Assembly: GCA_003344405.1 (NCBI GenBank)
Contig: NOWV01000003.1
Span: forward strand, 806,001-870,000
Reading direction: 5' to 3'
DNA length: 64,000 nucleotides
Source of the DNA: Trichoplax sp. H2
Taxonomy: Eukaryota > Placozoa > Uniplacotomia > Trichoplacea
Shown piece by piece: positions 49,343 through 61,500 of this stretch. The position numbers and the translations under genes were made by a program. The notes beneath the pieces are model-generated. The model was not told the DNA's origin, made no database searches, and saw nothing but the letters and a program-made list of their open reading frames with translations. Numbering within the stretch: position 1 is the stretch's first letter; each line of letters opens with the position of its first letter.

Positions 49343-52300
49343 ATGTCTGCTTCGTGTATTGTAACGCAGCCTGTTATCATAGACTTTGATGTTTTCTCTC
49401 TGTGGCTCAAAGGCTATACAAGTTAGTTTGATAAAAAATACTGACTAGTATTGTTGGTGTTAATTTTGCCTTTCCGCAACGATCGAAGAAATCTCGATCA
49501 ACACTACTGTAATTTATAAACGTACAGACATAGAAAAACTGTAATTCACTTTACTTTATAGTTTAGTCCATTTCCCATTTTTATAACGTATTGCCTGTAT
49601 ATTATTTTTGATCGTGATATATTGGCGTATGAATCATTACGTATAGTTGACGATGAACATAGTAGAACAGTAGTAGGATATTGGATTGGATTGGATTGGT
49701 GAATTAATTATAATAAATGATACATGCATTTTACTGATGTAGAGATGTAGTGGTTAATGCAAAGTACAGTATAGTTTGACTTCTCCTAAAGCTTTTATAG
49801 TATTGTACGGATGCGGGTAAAATTTTAAATATCGGAAAAACAGTCAATAAATACTATGATATTTTGCAAACAACTACAAATTGAGACTCTAATTTTGAAA
49901 ATTATACAGTATACCAATCACAGGTTAAAATTATTATTATTATCCACTTACGGCTCAATTAACATACATTGTAATTCTTTTGAAATCGACTTGCAGTCGA
50001 TGAAACCGTCAAGCATCGACTGAACAGAGAACAGGGATTAGCTAATAGATCTCAAGCTCGAATAGATCAAAAGCTAATTATTGCAGATACATTAGACTGC
50101 TATCGATTGTTCAATGTAATTGAGGACAAATATTTAAAAAATCCATCGTCTCTGGCAAATCAAATAATGTTTGATTTGCCACCCGATATCCAAAACAAGC
50201 TCATACAAGAGTAAGTGAAATTGTAATCTGAGTTTTAAAGTTAAAACTTGTTCAACTTTTTACAAGCTGCTTAATGTAAGGTTAATTTGGAATGACTGCA
50301 CTAATAATTAACTATCAATATAAGTTCTACGATACAGCAACTAAGTAGGCAATGCTAATATTATACCTTATACTCACATTACACGCTTTAGATACTACAG
50401 CTTCGACAAAGCATTCGCCCGAGAATTACTTGGTAAGAAATTATCTTCACGTTTACGTAAAGATGTAGATGAAATTGGAGAGAAGGCCAGAGTTTTATCA
50501 CGCAGTTGTCGACGACAAGTAAGTTGAAAACCAATACTTTCAACTGAATATATATATTGATTGTTAATAAGAAACGATTCACAAATGTAGCATGGGACTA
50601 TTCTAAATGCCAAATATGAAGTGTAAGCGTATCTAGTAGAAAATTATTTTGCCTTGCACTTGCAATTTATCCTTTAAATAAGTTTCTGGAACGATTTATT
50701 TTATTAATAACATAAAATATCTTTACTGTACATTAAACTCGCACGCCTTATTAAATGGTGTAGGGTTATGAAATTCGATCGCCTCTAAACGCACAAACTA
50801 TTAAATTGCGTTAATCGATCGTTGTAATATGGTAGTGAAATAATTACTAGTCAATTGTACAGTGTAAAGTTATTTTTGTACAACGGTCGATGTTGAGATC
50901 CTTCGAATATACAATAGTAACGACTTTACTCGGATGCAAATGCACAGTAACTACCACTTTGAAAGTGCTATCATCAAGAATATAGACAATGATGCCTGCT
51001 ATAAATTATGCGTTGCAATACTTGAAGGTTATTGCCAAGTGTATTGTGGTATTCTGTTAGACAATAATTACTATTTCTACTAATGACTTAAATTCTTTCT
51101 CAGTTGGATAATTTTAGGAGAGTCTTTAAAGCGGTTGAAGATCTTGATGGCTCTCTGCCTGGCAACATTCAATCTCAATTCCTCTTATCTGATAAATTAA
51201 CCAAGTTAGATCGTAAATTCTTACACATAAAAGTACAGTAGTTACTGTATAAAAATCTACGGTTTGATCTACAGCATCATGCCAATGCATTAAAATCGTG
51301 TTGTAACTTAATTAACTCTGAGGAATTACCTTTTATTAGATTATATGTAAATGTAATTTTCATGGCCAGTAATAAATTTGAAACTGGGAAAAAAAGGTGC
51401 TGTAGTTTTATCTTTGCGGCCTATTCTTTTTTTTAAAATACCATTGTGTGCAGTCTTTCTTTATTTAACACGTTTTTTCGCTATTTTAGGTTACAATATA
51501 TAACATTTGATATGTTTATGGGATGTTGTAAGGAAATAATTGAAAATTGGACCCTTAGCTTCAATAGTAATGATATATGAATAAAGTATAAAATACTTAA
51601 GAGCGATATCAAAATCGATTCAACTAATATGAATAATTTCCCATTCATATATGAATTATATTAGAGGATGGTGATATAGAAATTGATAAGACGTTTATTC
51701 AAGACTTGCGTGATCTGAAGTCAGTAACGAATGATAACATTGAGCAACATCGAACGTAAGTAAGCATTCTCGTAGATTGAACGCATCTAGAATTTTAGCT
51801 CAAGCCGTGTGCTTAAATCTAAAGACTATTGCTAGCTAAATTAAGTGGAAAAGTAAAAGAAGATTCACTCCTATCAATCGGCTCACACTTCAAGGTTTCA
51901 ATTTTTCAATAATTGCAATAAATTTATTATAAATTCTACTAATAAATACATATTTTACTAGGCGATGATGAGAGCAACCCTAAATATCGCTACCGGATTA
52001 GTTCACAGTAAAGAATGGAAAGATATCTATAATAACATGGTTGAAAAGGTCTGAATTTTTTGCATCTATAAGTCTTTGTTGATTGAAAATTACATGAAAC
52101 TAAGTTTTTAACATGAGATAAAAAATAAAATATCACAGGTTATAGAAATACTGAGACATATGCGAATCGACCAAGAACAAAGCGAGTTAATCCTTAATGC
52201 ATTTTCGGAAACAGCTGCTGATGTAACACTGTGAGTTTATAAGCAATGAAAGTTTGACTATATCGATAGTTCGACTAATCAATGGTTAATTTTTATACAT

Positions 52301-52537
52301 AGGTCAAAGCATTTATCTAACATCTATTATCGATATCTAAAAGTTTTTGGATTTTGCTTAATTCAATTATACCCATAGTATGATAATGCAGTTATACATA
52401 AATTATAAATACTTTATTCGTAAATGTGTATAAAATGCAGAATTAGTTTAAGACGACGGTTCCATAGCATCCACTCCATGAAATTTCAGAAATTTCTAGA
52501 TAAAAACAAAACATTTGTGAAAAATAAATTAAAATGA
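49343..52537 (+). CDS. FIBP: Acidic FGF intracellular-binding protein (FIBP)
   Basis: Exons: 49343-49421, 49997-50210, 50392-50518, 51104-51204, 51340-51396, 51490-51566, 51665-51755, 51825-51894, 51962-52048, 52139-52230 and, probably, 52441-52537. All join in phase. The total is about 363 residues, very close to human FIBP (about 364). Exon 1 encodes [13 protein letters not shown], matching the human LWLDGYS block, and joins to DETVKHRL. Other diagnostic blocks are [26 protein letters not shown] followed by [43 protein letters not shown] and [13 protein letters not shown] binds acidic FGF inside vertebrate cells; its biochemical activity is not established. Without the last exon the protein stops at 52232-52234 (332 residues), so the C-terminal exon is the uncertain part; it lies antisense to the end of KNTC1. 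Confidence 0.85.
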
Positions 52538-55500
52538 AACTCGTAACACTGCAAATTGTGATTGATAGATTTTACCTTCAACAGATCTGTACCATTGGAC
52601 GGAAGCGATCTGTTAATGTACTCTAAATAGTCGTTCTTGTCGCACCTGGAAGTATATGCACTAACCAATTGAATAGCTTCAGTAGTCCTGAAATAGCATA
52701 CAGGTGTGAGATGTAATTATAGTATTATTACTGGTTAAGTAAAAGAATTACTTGCCTCCCGATTTCAACACTTTTTACTACTATAGCTTTAACATCACCA
52801 CTTTCTAATAAGAAATCGATAAAGGAATCGAAATACTTCGTCCGATAAATTTCCTATAATGTTTATTTAGTAAGGTAATACATTCACATGTTAATTAGCC
52901 GATAAGTCAGTTCGTAGTAAAGTTTGCAATCACTGACACAGGAATTACCTCAAATAACTGATTTTCGTTGATGTAAGCAAATATTGTTCTTTGCAGCTGC
53001 AAAGTTATCATTATGTTTTTAGTAAAAATTTTTGAATAACACTGTAGTATTTGTACATGTGGATACCTTGCCGATCTGGAGTGGAAAATTACTTGCATCC
53101 GATAATCCATCAAGAATTTGCATGCAATACTTATCAAGTAATACCTGCGGTTTGAAAATGTAACGTAGCAGTGTATTAATAAAAGTTTATCAGTGGAAAA
53201 GTGTGGATAATCTTTATTTACCTTTATTTTGATGTTTGTATGCTTGGACTTGGGCATAGTAATAATAGTATCGAGCGCTAAAGTATAACATCCAACTGAT
53301 TCCAAGTCGGCGCTAAATTTTGTGAGATCAATTTCAGCTAATTGGGGGCACCTGAACATTTGCGAAATATCAATTGTTAACTTCGTTTTTTGGAAAGTAA
53401 TCAATTTGTAACTTACCATTTCAGCAGTTGTGCTACTCGTTCAAGTTCTTTTTTCTTCATATCGACATCTATAAATTAAATCACAAAAATGTAATTCTTA
53501 AAGTTGACATAATTATTATCGAAATGAAGCAACTATTACGAATAGCTCAACACAATATAAATTACCGTTTCCGACGTAGATATTTGCTATGACTACGGAC
53601 CATACTTTTATTAAGCAATTTAGCTGTCGTAAGCAGGGAATTGTGGCTATTTCACAAATAGTATGCCGTAGTTTGTGAATCTAGATGATACGAATTACTA
53701 TTATCAAAGCATGTTGGCAATATAAATATAAATATTTACGCACTGTATGCACATATACAGTATATAAATTGCAAACCATGTTCAAGCCACACAGTTTAAG
53801 TAGTATGTTGTTCCAGATGACTTTATCATAGACCTTATAGTCTAAACATAAATCTACTGCAAGTCCTATCATCTGGTAAAGACACGAAAATGTTCATTAT
53901 AATCATTTATATCGGATTAAATCGCCATTCATCATTACTTTTAAAATACCTTTGGCTCGTCGCTATAATTTCTCAAGATTCCTCTTATCAAACCGTCTTT
54001 GTCACACTTTCGAAATGCTTCCACTGAGTGAAGAATTTGATGCTCGTCGAGAGCAGCCATGTAAATCATTGATAATAAATCGGAACTAGAAAGAAGTGTA
54101 ACCGTATTTAAAATTTTTATAAAGCCCGATAGTATCGATCAAAATGAAACGCTTTGTAGCATAAAATCTGTATGCCTTATGTCCTTTATGGATTTTCCGG
54201 TAGTTTCTGCTATCTTGTCTGCCGAAGCGATCGTTAGAAGAACTTGCAGTGCTCTTTTACGTTGTTCGAAAGTAGTCTTCGTAGATTTTTCCTAAAATAA
54301 CATATATCATTTCATAGCTGCACCTTCATTTCCTACTTTTTTAATTAAAGTCGAATACGAACTGATGTCGCAAAGGAGAATAAATATTCAATAGCTATCT
54401 TTTCATCAAAATTTTTCAGCATAAAGGTCAACCTGAAAACAAGTTTTATGAATATAAACTCTCCTCATTTATATCCAATATATATACAAAAAACCGTGCA
54501 GAAAATGTAAAACTAACTTTGCTAATGGTTCATCTTTAGAGTTGTTGTAATCAGTTTCGTCCTTCGATTAGAATATTAAAATCAAGTATAGGAAAATTAG
54601 TTATTAGTTTTGTGAACAATACGTATCAACTGCTTTACCTCTGTATAAAACGTGGACTCATCAGGCACAGCCAGCCATCGCTAGTGATTGTTAATCGGAA
54701 AGCGAAAGGTTAGACTGATACAGAAGAACTTTCTATTATTACTAGATAACTATAGAAATTACCTCGATTAGCTGCATTCTCATCTTAATAATGTCAATTC
54801 CGTTGATTTGAGCTATGGCTGAGGTGATACCATGAATATCTACATGATTAATTAATTCCATTCGTGAGTTATATCCAATGACAGTAGTATTATACATAAC
54901 TGATTACACATTTCTAGTCTAATAGATTATTTTTACTGTACCAACAATTATTTTTCACATATGATAAATGTCATTTTAATTTTACCTGGAACTTTAGTTT
55001 CACGATCCTTAGTTAGAAGAGAAATACATTGATGATTATACAATTCACGAATTAATTGTGATGGCTTATTTACGAGTGAATTGTATGGCTCGATGTCGAG
55101 CTTGGCAATACAAAGTTGATACCGAGTTGATTCGTAGCACCATTTTTCCATCAATTTTGTGTTACTTAACTGGGCTTTTCTTTTCTCAACCTATCAACAG
55201 AATTAAAAACTGAAAATACCTTGCGATCGCTAATTCAATAATAACTCTGATATAAACCTTATCCTTCGTAGAAGCTTTCCATATTTCAGTTATCTTAACA
55301 CAAAACTTCATTAACTTGATTTTCAATGGTACTAATTACAAGTATTAAAAAATTTGTTTTTAAGTTTCATAGAACAATTATCGATTCATGCTTGTATTGC
55401 AATCCATACCTAAAGGAAGTTGCTTGATTACGTTGTATGCAGTTGCAATTAGAACTTCATTAGATTCAATCTGTTGTAACAACTCTTCAATTTGTTCAGC

Positions 55501-58500
55501 AAAGTAGTGATTGTCGCTGTCCAATGTTAATAAGGAGTCAGACGCCTTACTGATAGTATTTTGTATCGCATTAGCGAGCATTTGATCGGTAGACATCTGG
55601 GGAGTGCAAATAGAATGCTTATAAGCGAACAAAAATATATAGAGCCAGTTTGAAGCGCACTTACATTTAGAAGCTTTCCTATAGGTATGAGTTTGCCAAT
55701 GGTACTATAATGTAATTCAGGAGCTGGATAAAGGGATATCACAAAAGAGCAATTAGAAAGCACAGTAGCTTGTGTCGATTTATATTAGATTTATTAAGCA
55801 TCACTAAGCTTACATATAATCTTCCACTGGTCTCCATACAAGAGCGGATGCAGAGGTAATCGTTGTCTGGCTAAAGGATCCAATACTAGACTGGTAATGT
55901 TATCAGATTCCTAAATAGAGTATTTATTTCCTCTGAGATCTTAAAATACGCGTTATCTCATATTACCCGTAACATTATAAAATGTATGCAAGCTTATTGA
56001 AGGACCTCTTTCATATAGGGGTATGTATAGGATGAGATAACTGGGCATTTAAATATTGGTTATTACAAACCTGAACCTGTCTGGAATCAGTATCCAAAGT
56101 AAATGATAATTCATATTGTGAAGGCTCAAACGTGCGTTTGTATTCAATTAGATAATCAAGTAGTCTTTGTGCCTATTTTAAATAAAGGAAATGCTTTAAT
56201 TCATTATTCGAAATAAAGGGAGTGTAGAAAGACTGCTCTATATGTCATCCTAACAAACCCTTCCAATATCAACCGCTTCAGTTTGACTACAGAACCGCGT
56301 TAGTAAAGCCAGAATAAATGTTGCATGTTCGTAATCATAAAAATTAAGCTAGAATTCGAAAAATAAAAGAGCTTAGACATCTAATATCGATAAATTTAGT
56401 ATTCCGTAAAAGAACTTACTTTCTTGAAAACTTCAATTAAAGTATTTGCGGCTGACTCAGAACTATCGATTTCTGATATGATGAGTTTTATTTGACTTTC
56501 ATAAACTCGCCTTTGGCCACCAGTCATCCTTTCTTTCGTAGCAAAATTCGGCGATAAAACAATCTGTAAATATGAAAGCAAGGCTGGTTCGACGTCTAAT
56601 TGGAAGTCTCTAGTAATTCATTTCGTAAAATCAAGCAGTTACTAATAATAGTAAGGAAATATGAAAAATGAAGATTTTTGTACGGGCAGTCATTACCGAC
56701 AGTACTGCAAAATAGTCGTCAGATCAGTGCTATTTTCAACTAGTTTAGTTAGTAGAGCCTCCTTTTCAAGTATATCTTTCTTCGAAATTCCTTTAGCCGG
56801 TATCTGATGTGTTTTTATGGCAACATAGTTTGTAAACGTAAAGGATTTGATTAATAATGTAAAGAATTTGATAAGGCACAAAACTATTCGTAATCCTTTC
56901 AGTCGAGATCGGATTTATCACTAATACTTACTTTTAACTCTGAAAGCAACCGGCACCATTTTGCTTCCAGATAGAATCGTTTAAATACTAGTTTAGTGTC
57001 AGTTGGGCAGCTATAGAAGTTAGTAAATAAAATTCCAAGCACCGATACAACCTGTAATATAGCAAAGGATTATGAAATAGAAACACATGTATTCTATTGG
57101 TATTGCAATATACTAACACGTAATTTGCGGTAACTCCTTTCAACTGAGTCACAAAGTTCTTTTAACTTATTGCAAGCTATATTTGCGGGTAAACTTGTTG
57201 CATAGCTGAAAGCTAGTTCAATATCGTCGCTACAGCGGTAGCAGATCTAGAACACAAGTATAAATAAAAATTTCAGAAATAGTCAGTCATGTAACTTCAT
57301 GGAGAGACCTAACCTTTCTTGTAAGAAAAAATGCAAAATCCAGTAATTTAGGACTGAATTCTTCGTTTATGTATTGGTCTAATAATTCAGAAAGGCTTCC
57401 TTTCACTTCCTATTTTAAAGATTTTCTCGGACTTAATTTACGAAACTTTGTAAAGCTCAGATATTACGGAAACATACCATGTTTTGAATGTGGCTATTAA
57501 GCGTTAAATGTTGCGCACACGCTTCTATAGTCTGGTTAATTTGATAATTAATCATTAGTATTTCCAGATGTCAATTTCTATAGTATATCTATAGAGTTCT
57601 AGCTTACCTGATTCGTCACCTGAAATGCTAAAGCCACTAGATTATTTTCTCTTAAATAATCTATTAAATTCTTTGATGCAGTGCACATTTTAGTGATAGA
57701 GTCGAAATGGAAAGTTTCCGTCAACGGATCTAGTCATTATGAGCATTATTGCCCAATATACAGTGTGTTACTGAAAATTTCTGATCACTTTAACACTTAT
57801 ACATAAAATTAAAATTAGAAAGATTAAAATAAAGGAAAATACCTAATCCATTCTGAAATTTTCCTTGAATACGATCCTGATAATAATTTTTGCAGCCGCT
57901 TTCTGATAGAGGAAAATTTATAATGAATTTCAAATTAAGTCATCAATGTAATGCATGCTTTTCCGGTGTTAATATTACACCTTTACCTTCAATGGTAGGT
58001 ATAACAGATATCATATAGCGAGCAAGCATTGGAGCGACAATGGATGATTTAAGAACAAGACCATCATCAGTGAAGAACGGCATGAACAGTTGCCGTTTTG
58101 AGTCATGGTCACTCGAAGGATCCTAATATTCGTATATCACAGTATAGTTAAACATTAATTTTATGTTGTGTAAATTTATATAGTAAATGATGGCACCTCA
58201 AGGGATGATACTGATTCATTATCTTCACATTGCTGAAGAATTATGCATAGTAATCGAGAAATTTTGCATAATTCCAAACAATCACAGACGAGATCTATAA
58301 AGTGAATCAGTAAAAAATTATCAAATCAAACATTTTAACAAGAGAGTATATTTCGTATTACAAGAATCGCATTTAGCCAGTAGAGTTTGCAATGTTGAAT
58401 GTAATTCATCCATCCATGTTACATTAGATTGTTCACAAATGCATTTGCATATGTGATATAAGTTGAACAGTATAGATTTAGTGGTGCTGTAGTCATTGCT

Positions 58501-61500
58501 AGAGAGCGCATTTCTATAATCGAGAATAGGAATTTAAGAGAGAGTTATACTACAGATTTGGTAACCAAATCATGCAAATTTACGTTTGCAATTACCTAAC
58601 TAGATTAAGGGATGTTAAACAATCTTGATTGTTCATCTTGAAATTGGCCAATTTACAATAGTATTGATTTCGTGAGAGGTCAAATAATGACGCATATCTA
58701 AAGTGGTTAATGCCGTCACGAATATTCACACAATTAAAAAAATATGCAGAATTTATATCAACATAGAAGAACAAGTTGTACGGACATAACTTCAAAGATA
58801 AAGCAATAAACCAACTCTGACCTAGATAAGTCAGTAAACGTATTTGCTACACCATTGTGGAATGGGTTTTTAATTTTACTTTTCTAAAAACATAAGCAGT
58901 AATTTATCAGTATGATGAAAATTATAAGACAGGATATTACTAAATAAGGACTGTGAATCAATATACTCGCACATCTTTTCGTAAAGATCCCTCTATGAAA
59001 TGATCAGTACTCTTAATGAAGAGGTTATTAAATATTATTTCGCGGTAATCTGGGTTTTCGTAGTGGATCAGAGATAAATCTATACCAAATTTAGTCTAAA
59101 AAAGGAACGTATTAGAAAAGGCTGTAAAAAATTAGTTACGATCTTTACGTACTTGAATTTTTAACACAGCACGGAAAGTATCTTCCATTTCTTTAAGTTC
59201 TTCGTGATTTAAGGAGCAGTCTATTAATAACGGAACCATTGTTACAAATAGTGCACGCGAATAGGTATACAGAGAAAGTTAAATTTATCCTAAAACGAAT
59301 CGCGTTTGTATATAACGCACCGAAAGATAACAAGTACTTAAGGACTACTAGCGTTGTCTCTAAAATTGCTTTTCGTTCTTCAGTGTCATTCTGTGAAGTT
59401 AATAATACGTGCATTTCCATAAAATATTAAATTGGTGGATTATATTAGACATACATAACAGAGATCACTTTTTCAAGTAAAAATAAATTATGTCTATATC
59501 ATTACAAAATGTAAATAAGTTCTTACCAGGTCAGGATGTGGTTCATCATTTAGAACAATAGCAATCCACTGGAAGAATTCTCTGATAACAGAAGGCAAGT
59601 CTTCACTAGGCAGTACTTTGAGTAATTCGATGCTCTCAGAACTCTATTAAAGATAATATAACTTTATATTTCATACCGACTGTAGAATCGCAATTGCAAG
59701 AGATCTTAACAATTGATTTTCAAATTAGTTTTAAGAATAAATATGCCTATACTATACTCTGTTATTTCGACTCAGATCTTGTAAAATGGTAACAAATACA
59801 AAATGTTCTGAAAGTGAGCTGTAAATGCGAATAATCTATAAGAAAATTGCAGTAAAAATAGGTTTGATTACATTCTTTTCTGTCAACTTTTTAATTTATT
59901 CTGTTGCATTTGAGTATTTTAAATGTTATACTTTTTTTGCATCGAGCAACTTCATTTGGAAAGATGTATCGGCATGGCAAATTCGCAGCAATGTTCTCTG
60001 TATAGTATTAATAAATGAAAGTATTTTACTTTGCTAATTATTAAAATTTTGTACATTATATAAGAAGGGATTTTAATTACTTCTGCTTGATTAATGTCTG
60101 AAATATTGAAGTTATCGATTCCATATTTTTGACAGATTTCCTTAACTTCAATTAAACGGTATTCATTTTCAATTTCAAGCTTTCTATAGAGGTATGAAGA
60201 ATAGTTTACTTATTGAAAATTGTATTGAAAATATTCAAAATTTTTATATTTACTTCGGATGATCTATAGTCATCGAGTTTTCTACAAGAGCCTTAACATT
60301 ATCACTCCAAGGCAGGCCAGCATGCCGCATAATTTCCATGGTAGCTTCAATTACATACTAAAGGACAATAAGAATAATTACTGTCTCTAAAGTATTAATC
60401 CGAAAGAAATATCGGTAAATAAAAATGGGATTTACTTGATTATTCCTTATGACATTGACGACAGCAACCGCTCTGGTTTCCCATAAAGCTCCAGGTAATG
60501 AATTGTAAGATATCTTGTCTAACCATTCCTAATTACATAATGGTTTCGGATTAATATAGTCCATAGCAAGATATATCAACTATTTTGGAATTTATTTAAT
60601 ACTCGTATACTGCCTTCCTTACTTTGATATATTCCGAAAATACTTTGTCATCAGATACACCATAGTCTGTCATGTATTTTCTAATGCTGCTGTTTACTAC
60701 CGAGGGAATTAATTCCGCAGCTTTTATATTCTCTAGTAAATTAAAAATTATTGATCTGGGAGTTGCCTGATAAAAATGAAAGTTGAAATTAGTGCAATTA
60801 AATGTTGTTAACAATGAATTAGTCCTTACCTTTTTTAGTTCTTCAAGTTTCAATTTGCAATTGTATGTTTTATACAGTTTTTCTAGTTCTGCGAGATAAG
60901 TGACCAATTCTCGAATTTCTCCGAAATTGTTTGTGCCGTTGACCTATAATAATGTCAATTCTCTTGAAATTTAACCCACGGTAATTCAAAACAACTTGCA
61001 CTGCCTTATCTAATGATGTCAGCTAAGAAGCTATATAACATTAATAGAACTCTACCTGATCTTCGTCGATGTTCGTACGTTGTATTCCAAAAGAAAGCTA
61101 CAATTATCGAATATAAGATTTCAAGCCATGACATAAATAATGAATTCAAGCTAAAATAGTATTTTCAGTATTTAATTCAGTAAGTTACCATATTGGTATA
61201 ATCAAAAGGGGACTTCCTTAGAAGGCTAGTTGTTAGAAGTGATTGCCCAGCTTCGCTTACTAAATTGACTAACTCTAATGCATTCATCGGCCATCCATCC
61301 TAATAATTCCGTACACAGCATATTTTGTATTAATTTAGATCTCAGTTACAAATTTAGATATTCATTGAATTTGTTAGCATCTACCCTTTCCTCCATATCC
61401 TTCACAATTCGTATTACCCAACCACAGAGCTTACTCTATGCATAAAAGAATCACATTATATAGGTAAATGTAATTTTTTAGATATTATATAGATAACCAC

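Noticed and set aside
52577-52603. A 27-nt intron in the KNTC1 penultimate exon (GTAAAA...TTGCAG)
   Set aside because: It is below the size of any other intron here. The frame is open through it, and a better acceptor (TTTTTATCTAG) lies downstream.
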